DNA from: an uncultured Methanomicrobiales archaeon | GTDB taxonomy: Archaea > Halobacteriota > Methanomicrobia > Methanomicrobiales > Methanospirillaceae | Assembly (NCBI GenBank): GCA_903926075.1 | Contig: CAIYHQ010000011.1 | Location: forward strand, 1 to 36,577 | Direction: 5' to 3' | DNA length: 36,577 nucleotides | Shown here: positions 7,554 to 14,785 of the stretch, piece by piece | Layout: each line of letters begins with the position of its first letter | How positions within the stretch are numbered: position 1 is the first letter of the stretch | The notes under the pieces: model-generated | What the model saw: the letters and a program-made list of their open reading frames with translations, nothing else | The model's database searches: none | Told to the model about the DNA's origin: nothing | Position numbers and translations under genes: made by a program

Positions 7554-8868
7554 CAAACTCAGCACTTCCTTAAAAGATGCAGTGAAAAAACTTGCCGGAA
7601 AAACTGTTATTGACCGTGCATCTGTTGAAGAACTTGTAAAAGAACTTCAAAGAGCACTTATTCAGGCTGATGTCAATGTAAAACTTGTCATGAATCTCTC
7701 TCAGGCAATAAAAACGAGGTCGCTTGATGAAGAGCCACTAAAGGGAATGAGTGTAAGGGAGCATGTTTTAAGAATCGTCTACCAGGAACTGGTCAAGCTT
7801 ATGGGACCTGTAACAACAGTCCCGCTTCAGTCACAAAAAATACTGATGGCCGGTCTTCAGGGAAGTGGAAAGACCACAACTACTGCAAAACTCGCAAGAT
7901 ATTTTCAAAAAAAGGGGCTGAAAGTAGGTGTAATCTGTGCAGATACATACCGGCCTGGCGCCTACACTCAAATCTCTACACTATGTGAACGAATTAACGT
8001 TCCCTGTTTTGGTGACCCAAAAAATCCTGATGCCATTCAGCTTGTCAAAGAGGGTCTCAATTCTTTAAAATCAGCTGAAGTTATTATAATTGATACACAA
8101 GGCAGGCATGCACTTGAAGAATCATTAATTGACGAGATAATTGAGCTCAATATACTTACAAAGGCTGACCACAGGTGGCTTGTTATTGATGCGGCCCTTG
8201 GACAACAGGCACGTGAACAGGCTGAAAGATTCCATGCTGCGGTAAACATTGACGGAGTCCTTATTACGAAAATGGACGGTACCGCAAAAGGAGGTGGAGC
8301 TCTGTCCGCTGTTGCCGCAACCGGGAGTGGAATTGTTTTTATTGGACAGGGTGAAACCGTTGACGATATAGAGCGCTTTGACCCTGACGGATTTATCTCA
8401 CGCCTTCTTGGGATGGGGGACCTCAAAGCCCTTGTAGAGAGGGCTGAAGAGAGCCTGAAACCCGATGATGTAAATGTTCAGGCAATGCTTGCCGGAAAAT
8501 TTACTCTTAGGGACATGTACAAACAGCTGGAAGCTTTGAACAAGATGGGTCCCCTTAAGCAGATAATAAGCATGCTCCCGCTAGGAAATGTTGAACTCCC
8601 TAGTGAAGCAGTAGATGTTACTTCAACTAAGATGGGAAAGTACCGCATCATCATGGATTCGATGAATAACGCAGAACTTGATGATCCCACTCTCATTAGT
8701 GGTTCTAGAATCCAGAGAATCGCACGTGGTTCAGGATCGCACCCTGAAGAGGTCCGTGAACTTCTGAAACATTATAAAATGATGAAAAAGATGTTGAAAG
8801 GAGTGAAAGGGGCAGGTCAGGGGGGTTTCAGTTTACAAAAGATAATGAAAAGGATGGGCGGGGCATAA
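7546..8868 (+). CDS. srp54: Signal recognition particle protein SRP54
   Basis: A 440-residue SRP GTPase that binds signal sequences and 7S RNA. It has an N domain (1-90, including the ALLEADV-like region ALIQADVNV), a G domain with P-loop GLQGSGKT (103-110), ADTYRPGAY and [11 protein letters not shown], and a Met-rich M domain (about 310-440) with the RNA-binding [16 protein letters not shown] 7546 follows GGAGAG and fits the family start MLDKLS. The G3 motif reads DTQGRH (183-188) where DTAGRH is usual; every other GTPase motif looks intact. It is directly followed by trmY. Confidence 0.95.
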   Translation: MLDKLSTSLKDAVKKLAGKTVIDRASVEELVKELQRALIQADVNVKLVMNLSQAIKTRSLDEEPLKGMSVREHVLRIVYQELVKLMGPVTTVPLQSQKILMAGLQGSGKTTTTAKLARYFQKKGLKVGVICADTYRPGAYTQISTLCERINVPCFGDPKNPDAIQLVKEGLNSLKSAEVIIIDTQGRHALEESLIDEIIELNILTKADHRWLVIDAALGQQAREQAERFHAAVNIDGVLITKMDGTAKGGGALSAVAATGSGIVFIGQGETVDDIERFDPDGFISRLLGMGDLKALVERAEESLKPDDVNVQAMLAGKFTLRDMYKQLEALNKMGPLKQIISMLPLGNVELPSEAVDVTSTKMGKYRIIMDSMNNAELDDPTLISGSRIQRIARGSGSHPEEVRELLKHYKMMKKMLKGVKGAGQGGFSLQKIMKRMGGA

Positions 8869-8873
8869 CTCAT

Positions 8874-9452
8874 ATGCCCGCCTTTGCAATTGTCGCTCAC
8901 GATGCCAGGACTGATGGAGACTGGTCACTTGATTCTCTTTCAGGCGGGGGCAGGATTGACCTAATCTGCAGGTGCCTATCAAGTTCTCTCCTTATTTCAC
9001 ATGGGATAAGAAAAGATTCCAATATTTCTGTTCTCTTCTATGGTCCACCAGGACCCGCAAAAACTCTCTTTATTAAAGGAGATGAAATAAAAAGGCTTTA
9101 TCCGGATGAGAGGAGTATAGCTTCAATTATTCGAATTGCGTTATTACTTCCCTGCGGACGCGAATTCCGGAAAAGTGCTCCGGGAGTTTATATAAGAAAG
9201 TCTGGCCTTACTGAACTGTTAAGTTCAAATGAATTTGCCCTCCTTATTGAAAACGGAGAAGATTTACGAAAAAGTCCAATAACTTATGAACATTTTCTGT
9301 TAAGTGACCATAGAAATTTTACAGATGAAGAATTTGTACAAATAAGCGAACTCCCGAAATATTCAATCGGCCCTGAAAGCCTGCACGCAGATCAGGTAAT
9401 CACATTAGTTCATAACGAATTTGACAGGAGGGAATCAGGATGGAGATCTTAA
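8874..9452 (+). CDS. trmY: tRNA pseudouridine(54) N1-methyltransferase TrmY
   Basis: A 192-residue SPOUT-fold methyltransferase that converts pseudouridine 54 in the tRNA T-loop to m1-pseudouridine with S-adenosylmethionine. Supporting segments are FAIVAHDAR, the GRIDLICRCLSSSL helix, and the C-terminal knot region IGPESLHADQVI, which corresponds to the SAM-binding loop. Length matches archaeal TrmY. It overlaps pus10 by 13 bases. Pus10 makes the pseudouridine 54 that TrmY methylates, so the overlap joins consecutive steps of one pathway. Confidence 0.93.
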   Translation: MPAFAIVAHDARTDGDWSLDSLSGGGRIDLICRCLSSSLLISHGIRKDSNISVLFYGPPGPAKTLFIKGDEIKRLYPDERSIASIIRIALLLPCGREFRKSAPGVYIRKSGLTELLSSNEFALLIENGEDLRKSPITYEHFLLSDHRNFTDEEFVQISELPKYSIGPESLHADQVITLVHNEFDRRESGWRS

Positions 9453-10681
9453 ATGCAGTCAAGGAAATTCTTACATACGGTGAAGTCTGTGACAATTGCC
9501 TCGGACGTTTTTTTGGTAAACGGTCATTTGGAATTACCAACAATTATCGGGGTCAGGGTTTAAGGACTGCTCATCACCTATCTGAAAATACCCCCTGGGC
9601 GGGACAAAACGGGCAATGCCCAATATGCCAGGATATTTTAAAGGACTTTGAGGTCTGGGCAGAAAAGGTTATTCTTGCGCTTAAAGATATTCAATGCAGG
9701 ACTTTTCTCTTGGGTAGTAAAATTCCCCCGATTATTTCTGAAACTGAAGAGATGGTCTGGAGTGATCTCTCACTGGAAAGTCCGGAGCCAATAAAGGCAG
9801 AAATAAATCGTGAAGTAGGTAAGATTGTCTCTCTAAAAAGAGACCTTGAAGTTGATTTTAAAAATCCCGAAGTAGTCATACTCTTAAATATCAATGAAGG
9901 ACGCACATCAGTTCAGATAAATTCACTCTATTTCAAAGGTCGTTACAGAAAATTCGAACGTGGAATTCCACAGACACACTGGAACTGCAGAAATTGCCAG
10001 GGGAAAGGGTGTGAACGTTGTGGTTTTAGCGGTAAACAATACAATACATCAGTTGAAGAACTGATAGGCGAAGAAGTCATTACTACCTTTGATGCGAAAG
10101 GAGTTTTACTTCATGGTTCTGGTCGTGAAGACATTGACGCGCGAATGCTCGGAACCGGGAGACCTTTTATTATGGAGATAGTCCAGCCTAAAATCCGGGA
10201 ATCCAACCTCTCTCTCCTTGAAAAAGCCATTAATTTAAAGGCTGCGGGAAGAGTGGAGATAGATATTTCAGGATGGACCCATAAAGATGAGGTAGAAACC
10301 CTTAAATCAGACAAATCTCATAAAAGATACCGGATTATAGTCAGTACTGACGGCATACTATCAAGGGAAACACTCGATAATGCTCTCGCAGAATTAAAAA
10401 ATGCGACTATCCATCAGCGGACGCCAGTCAGGGTATCCCACAGGCGTGCGGATAAAATCCGTGATAGAAGGGTAATCGATATCGTCTGCATAAATGAGAA
10501 CTCTCTAAACTTTACACTGGAAGTAACAGGTGAAGCAGGGCTCTATATCAAAGAGCTAATATCCGGCGATGAAGGCAGGACTATACCAAGCCTTACCCAG
10601 TTAACCGGAGTAAATGCAAGAGTAGTTACACTCGATGTTATTGCTGTCGGAACAAAGGAGGAGACAAATGGCACACCATAA
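9440..10681 (+). CDS. pus10: tRNA pseudouridine(54/55) synthase Pus10
   Basis: A 413-residue enzyme that isomerises U54 and U55 of archaeal tRNA. An N-terminal zinc site is formed by C17, C20, C60 and C63 (CDNCLGR and CPIC), a THUMP-like region follows, and a second four-Cys cluster (CRNC and CERC, 183-194) is visible. The catalytic domain carries GSGREDIDARMLGTGRPF, with the catalytic Asp in the REDID segment. The start ATG 9440 has a strong AGGAGGG nine bases upstream, inside trmY. Its end overlaps rpl21e by 14 bases. Confidence 0.95.
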   Translation: MEILNAVKEILTYGEVCDNCLGRFFGKRSFGITNNYRGQGLRTAHHLSENTPWAGQNGQCPICQDILKDFEVWAEKVILALKDIQCRTFLLGSKIPPIISETEEMVWSDLSLESPEPIKAEINREVGKIVSLKRDLEVDFKNPEVVILLNINEGRTSVQINSLYFKGRYRKFERGIPQTHWNCRNCQGKGCERCGFSGKQYNTSVEELIGEEVITTFDAKGVLLHGSGREDIDARMLGTGRPFIMEIVQPKIRESNLSLLEKAINLKAAGRVEIDISGWTHKDEVETLKSDKSHKRYRIIVSTDGILSRETLDNALAELKNATIHQRTPVRVSHRRADKIRDRRVIDIVCINENSLNFTLEVTGEAGLYIKELISGDEGRTIPSLTQLTGVNARVVTLDVIAVGTKEETNGTP

Positions 10682-10967
10682 CGGCCCTAGAAAGAAAACA
10701 AGGTATAAATTTAAGAAAGATCTCAGACGACGAGGAATACTTCCTGTCACACTTCTTATTCAGAAGTTTGAAGATGGACAAAAGGTCCACATTGTCTGCG
10801 AACCAAGTACGCAGAAGGGAATGCCACATCACCGTTTTCATGGGAAAACAGGTACGATTATTGGCAGGCGGGGACGTGCATGGATTCTATCGATAAAAGA
10901 CGGAAATTCTACAAAGACGGTAATTTCACGGCCTCAACACTTACGGGCACAACAAATATCACTCTAA
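10668..10967 (+). CDS. rpl21e: 50S ribosomal protein L21e
   Basis: A 99-residue basic large-subunit protein. MAHHNGPRKKTRYKFKK at the N-terminus, DGQKVHIVCEPSTQKGMPHH in the centre and HGKTGTIIGRRGRAW are diagnostic of L21e, an SH3-like barrel. ATG 10668 is preferred over upstream codons because AGGAGG ends about 6 bases before it and the family begins here. It overlaps the 3' end of pus10 and precedes the Rpo4 gene by 13 bases. Confidence 0.96.
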   Translation: MAHHNGPRKKTRYKFKKDLRRRGILPVTLLIQKFEDGQKVHIVCEPSTQKGMPHHRFHGKTGTIIGRRGRAWILSIKDGNSTKTVISRPQHLRAQQISL

Positions 10968-10980
10968 ATGCGGTGACCAC

Positions 10981-11331
10981 ATGAAGGTCAAAGCAATCGT
11001 GGGCGAAGAGAGAATGACACTATCTGAGGTTAGGGACTATCTCTCTTTAGTTGAGGCGGAACGCCACGAACAGTCAAAGGAAATGTCCTACGAACTCAGA
11101 AAGAGTATTGAACATGCAAGAGAAACAGGGAAGGTCGGAAAAGATAGTTCAAAAAACCTTGTTGAAAAGCTTCTTGCAATGGAGAAGTTAAAACCTGAAA
11201 TAATATACAGGATAGCAAATATTATGCCCAAGTCAAGAGACGAATTACGAGCGATATTTGCTAAAGAAAAGTATACACTCACTGGTGAAGATTTAGATCA
11301 AATTCTCGAAATAGTTCAATCTACAATATAG
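10981..11331 (+). CDS. rpo4: RNA polymerase subunit Rpo4 (RpoF)
   Basis: A 116-residue homologue of eukaryotic Rpb4. With Rpo7 (not in this window) it forms the polymerase stalk, which helps open-complex formation and binds emerging RNA. The N-terminal strand (VKAIVGEERMTLSEVRDYL) and the C-terminal HRDC-like helices (LEKLKPEIIYRIANIMPKS-type segment, then EDLDQILEIV) are the family pattern. A GGTGACC run lies 3 bases before ATG 10981. It sits between rpl21e and DUF655, the usual archaeal order. Confidence 0.93.
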   Translation: MKVKAIVGEERMTLSEVRDYLSLVEAERHEQSKEMSYELRKSIEHARETGKVGKDSSKNLVEKLLAMEKLKPEIIYRIANIMPKSRDELRAIFAKEKYTLTGEDLDQILEIVQSTI

Positions 11332-11339
11332 GTAACATT

Positions 11340-11900
11340 ATGCGGGTCGATAAGAAAGAGATACATGCGGTAGTACTTGATGTCCTTTCAAAAGGGTATG
11401 TCGACGACCCGCGGCCGGTTTACAAACGTGAGGCTTTAGTTCAGGCAGTAGGGGAAGAACAATTTAAACTTCTTGAACTAATCCCAAAAACTCTTGAAAT
11501 TTCTCTGCACGAACGGATATATATTGGTGATTTGAACAGGGATAAGATCGAAAGAGTGAAACGGCGGATATCATTTAATGATCTGACACAGACGGCAAGG
11601 GTTGAACTGATATTTGCGATAGAGAAAATGGTTTCAGAACGTGAACCTGAATTTGTCCAGTTCTTTAACAAAGCAATTTCCATAACTCCAAAACTACACA
11701 TGCTACACCTTCTTCCTGGAATTGGGAAGAAATTATTATGGGAAATTCTTGATGAAAGGGAAAAAAGACCGTTTGACAATTTTCATGACATTTCAACACG
11801 AATAAAATCGATTCCTCACCCTGAAAAAATGATAATAAACAGGATCCTCGAAGAGATTAAAGATCCGAATGTAAAATATCATGCATTCACATCAAGATGA
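11340..11900 (+). CDS. DUF655 family RNA/DNA-binding protein
   Basis: A 186-residue protein of the archaeal DUF655 family. It has an N-terminal OB-like beta region (about 10-75: AVVLDVLSKGYVDDPRP and ERIYIGDLNRDKIERV) and a C-terminal helix-hairpin-helix region (about 118-150) with the hairpin LLPGIGKKLLWEIL, which suggests nucleic-acid binding. The exact function is unknown. The gene lies between rpo4 and rsmA and overlaps rsmA by ATGA (11897-11900), consistent with a role in rRNA or transcription-linked processes. Confidence 0.9.
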   Translation: MRVDKKEIHAVVLDVLSKGYVDDPRPVYKREALVQAVGEEQFKLLELIPKTLEISLHERIYIGDLNRDKIERVKRRISFNDLTQTARVELIFAIEKMVSEREPEFVQFFNKAISITPKLHMLHLLPGIGKKLLWEILDEREKRPFDNFHDISTRIKSIPHPEKMIINRILEEIKDPNVKYHAFTSR

Positions 11901-12658
11901 ATGTAAGAAAAGATCAACATTTTTTAATCGATAAGGACGCTGTAAAGCGAATAGTAGAAATTGTACCTGTAGATAACCGTAGAGTCCTCGAAATAGGGCC
12001 GGGAGATGGAATTCTCACAGAGAAGCTTCTGAATGAAGGGGCAAAGGTAACTGCTATTGAGATTGATGGTTTTCTCGTTGAAAAACTCAAATTGCGGTTT
12101 TCAGACGAAATTAAACAGAAAAAATTAACGATTATCCATTCTAATGCTGTTAAAGCTGAATATCCGGAACTTGACCTGATTATTTCAAATCTTCCTTATT
12201 CCATCTCATCCCTGGTTATATTCAGACTTTTATTTTCTGAGTTCAACGCTGCAGTTTTAATGGTACAGAAAGAATTTGCAGAAAAAATGGTCGCATTTAC
12301 CGGAACACGAGATTGTGGCAGACTTTCAGTTATGGTTCAGACGTTTGCAAATGTCCATAAATGTTTTGATCTGCCACCCGAATCATTTCTACCAAAACCA
12401 AGGGTTAATTCATCTGTTGTAAGGATAACCCCCCGTTATCCTCTTTTCGGGATTAACGATCGGAGGGTCTATGAAAACCTTGTACGTGCGCTTTTTATGC
12501 ACCGCAGAAAGACTGTGAAGAATTGTTTGCGCGGTGCCCAATGGCTTAAAGGATGGGATATTTTGGTTGATTCGCTTCCAGGTGAGATTTTGAAATCACG
12601 GCCTGAAGAACTTTATCTTGAAGATTTCGCAATGATGTCTAATGTTTTATCAGGCTGA
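11897..12658 (+). CDS. rsmA: 16S rRNA dimethyladenosine transferase RsmA (KsgA/Dim1)
   Basis: A 253-residue SAM-dependent enzyme that dimethylates the two adjacent adenosines in the 3' loop of small-subunit rRNA as a late assembly checkpoint. It has the DQHFLID start, motif I LEIGPGDGILTEKLL (about 32-46), acidic motif II IEID, and catalytic NLPYSISS (motif IV). A C-terminal helical domain includes MHRRKTVKNCLR. It overlaps DUF655 by 4 bases at its start and the HemK2-like gene by 17 bases at its end. Confidence 0.95.
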   Translation: MNVRKDQHFLIDKDAVKRIVEIVPVDNRRVLEIGPGDGILTEKLLNEGAKVTAIEIDGFLVEKLKLRFSDEIKQKKLTIIHSNAVKAEYPELDLIISNLPYSISSLVIFRLLFSEFNAAVLMVQKEFAEKMVAFTGTRDCGRLSVMVQTFANVHKCFDLPPESFLPKPRVNSSVVRITPRYPLFGINDRRVYENLVRALFMHRRKTVKNCLRGAQWLKGWDILVDSLPGEILKSRPEELYLEDFAMMSNVLSG

Positions 12659-13214
12659 TCAGATTTATCCAGTTCAGGAAGATACGCTCCTGTTAAAAAA
12701 AGCAATACTGGAAGAAATTAAATTAAACGATAATGTACTTGAGATTGGCACAGGCAATGCGGAAGTGGCCTTATCAATAGTAGGGAAAGTCCGCTCTTTA
12801 ATTGTTACAGATATAAATCCTCATGCAGTGATTCACGCAAAAAAACACGGACTGGATGCGATTAGGGCAGATCTTACTGCTCCTTTTAAATGCTGTTTCT
12901 CTTTAATTGTCTTTAATCTTCCTTACCTTCCTACCGATAAAAATGAAAGGATTGATGACTGGCTTGAATTCGCACTTGATGGAGGACCCGATGGTCGTCG
13001 CGTTTTTTACCGTTTTCTTCCTTCTCTATCACGAGTCCTTGCATTGGGAGGAAGACTCCTCCTCCTAATCTCCTCTCTTACAGGACTTGAAGAAGTCCTT
13101 AATGCTTTATTTAAAGAAGGTTATTCAGTTGAAGTCCTGCTATCTGAAAAACTTCCGGGTGAGGAACTCTATGTCATCCGGGGAGTCTATGATAAAAAAA
13201 AAAGTGTTAAATAA
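12642..13214 (+). CDS. HemK2/Mtq2-like class I methyltransferase
   Basis: A 190-residue Rossmann-fold methyltransferase. QEDTLLLKKAI, motif I LEIGTGNAEVALS and VTDINPHAV match archaeal HemK2, which methylates the Gln of the GGQ loop in release factor aRF1. The catalytic NPPY motif of the family reads NLPYLPT here, which keeps the Asn and the Pro-Tyr pair. DGGPDGRRVFYRF is also typical. It is the last gene of the + strand cluster. Substrate assignment to aRF1 rests on family knowledge and context; no second subunit (Trm112-like) gene is nearby. Confidence 0.85.
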   Translation: MFYQADQIYPVQEDTLLLKKAILEEIKLNDNVLEIGTGNAEVALSIVGKVRSLIVTDINPHAVIHAKKHGLDAIRADLTAPFKCCFSLIVFNLPYLPTDKNERIDDWLEFALDGGPDGRRVFYRFLPSLSRVLALGGRLLLLISSLTGLEEVLNALFKEGYSVEVLLSEKLPGEELYVIRGVYDKKKSVK

Positions 13215-13265
13215 TGTCGAATTGCTAATGAGATTGGATGCTCACCAGGTTGAATATGTACTTCA

Positions 13266-14669
13266 TTAAGCTTTGTTCTGTCTAATTAAAAACCTTGCAT
13301 GGAGATCTTTTTCTCCCCAGAGTTCCTCGTTCTCTGGATCAAGCTCATGAGCCCTTTTAAAGCACTTCACAGCTTCAAGACGGTTTCCAAGTTCATCAAG
13401 ACTTATTCCCTTGTTTCTCCATGCACCTACACTATACGGGTTGATTTCCAGTGTCTTATCGTAGCAGAAAATGGCTTCAGGATGCCGAATTAGTTCACTA
13501 TAAATCCAGCCTTTATTAAACCAGGCCACAGAATTCTTTGGATCAAGATCAAGAGTATTATCAAAACATTTTAAAGCTTCGCGATATTCTCTTTTAAATC
13601 TGTGAATACTGCCTTTATTGAACCAGGCCTCACTCCTCCATCCGTCAAGATCAATTGCTTTATTATAACTCTCATGTGCAGCATCATATCGCTCCAGCTT
13701 TTGGAGAGCTATTCCCCTGTAATACCAGGTATCAGGGTCCTTTGAATTTAGAGCGATTGAACGGTCAAAATAAGAGAGAGCTTCCTCATAACGCTTTAAA
13801 TTTAAAAGAGTAAGTCCGGATTTTTTCAGAGTGATGTGATCATTTGCAGATTTTTGAAGAGAATGCTCAAAGCATGCAAGGGCATCTTCAAATTGTAACA
13901 GTTCAAGATGAATATTTCCTTTCCTTTTCCAGGTATTTGAGTCATCCGGGTTGTAATCCAGCACTTTGTCATAAGAACTATGAGCTTCATTGAAATTTCG
14001 TAATTTTTCAAAACTATACCCTCTATGGAACCATGCATCGACATTATCGGGTTCAAGTTCGATGGCTTTATCATAGCAAAGGCGTCCTTCGTGATACCTT
14101 TTTAACGTATTGAGCGCTGAGCCCTTTATTAGCCATGCACGGATATCGTGAGGTTCAAGTTCAATGGCTTTATCAATTGCCTTTAATGCATATATTGGTC
14201 TTTTCAATCTTAGATAAAGTCTGCTTCTATGAAGATATCCGGGTAAGTAGTTTGGATCAAGAATAACTACATAATTATACGAGTCAAGTGCTTCCTTGTA
14301 TTTTTTAAGAGCATTTTGACAGTGTCCTTTGAAAAGCCATGCTGATAACTCTTTTCTATCGAAATCAATCACAAAGTCAAATTCACTTATTGCATCAGAA
14401 TACTGTTTTAAGTGATACAACGAAAAACCTCGTTGGAGGTGGGCTTTTTGATGAGTGGGTTCTATTAATGTAGCTTTTGTAAGGCTTTTTAGGGATTCAT
14501 TATACTTTTTTGTCCTGTTCTCGATATATCCTTTATAGTACCATGCTTTCCCGGAATTAGGATCAATCTCTATAATTTTAGTAAAATTGTTAAGGGCGAG
14601 AGTGTCATCTCCTTTCTCAAGATACTTTAATCCTTCTTCAAATTGAGCTGTGAGATCCATGTTTTTCAA
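13266..14669 (-). CDS. TPR-repeat protein with 13 uninterrupted repeats
   Basis: A 467-residue protein made almost wholly of tetratricopeptide repeats. Residues 8-449 divide into thirteen consecutive 34-residue units without gaps. Each unit has the pattern AW..KG..L..L..Y.EAL..(Y/F)(D/N)KAIEL(D/E)P. An 18-residue basic tail follows (LWGEKDLHARFLIRQNKA). No signal peptide or membrane segment is present, so it should form a soluble superhelical scaffold that binds partner peptides. It is convergent with the methyltransferase gene and lies downstream of the glycosyltransferase/regulator genes on the same strand, with a likely promoter of its own. Partner and function are unknown. Confidence 0.88.
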   Translation of the reverse strand: MKNMDLTAQFEEGLKYLEKGDDTLALNNFTKIIEIDPNSGKAWYYKGYIENRTKKYNESLKSLTKATLIEPTHQKAHLQRGFSLYHLKQYSDAISEFDFVIDFDRKELSAWLFKGHCQNALKKYKEALDSYNYVVILDPNYLPGYLHRSRLYLRLKRPIYALKAIDKAIELEPHDIRAWLIKGSALNTLKRYHEGRLCYDKAIELEPDNVDAWFHRGYSFEKLRNFNEAHSSYDKVLDYNPDDSNTWKRKGNIHLELLQFEDALACFEHSLQKSANDHITLKKSGLTLLNLKRYEEALSYFDRSIALNSKDPDTWYYRGIALQKLERYDAAHESYNKAIDLDGWRSEAWFNKGSIHRFKREYREALKCFDNTLDLDPKNSVAWFNKGWIYSELIRHPEAIFCYDKTLEINPYSVGAWRNKGISLDELGNRLEAVKCFKRAHELDPENEELWGEKDLHARFLIRQNKA

Positions 14670-14710
14670 TATTTTTAACTATCTATGAAATAGAATTTTT
14701 CGATTGAGCT

Positions 14711-14726
14711 CTATAAAATAATTCGT
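14711..14726 (-). promoter_or_regulatory. Possible TATA box for the TPR gene
   Basis: On the - strand the run CGAATTATTTTATAGA covers 14711-14726, about 45-55 bases before ATG 14669. It predicts a short leader. The 116-base gap between the glycosyltransferase stop and the TPR start is otherwise simply AT-rich. Confidence 0.35.
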
Positions 14727-14785
14727 TAGATAGTTATATTACATTATAGTATAGAAGCGATTTGTTATTTGCTTTTTGTATTCCA

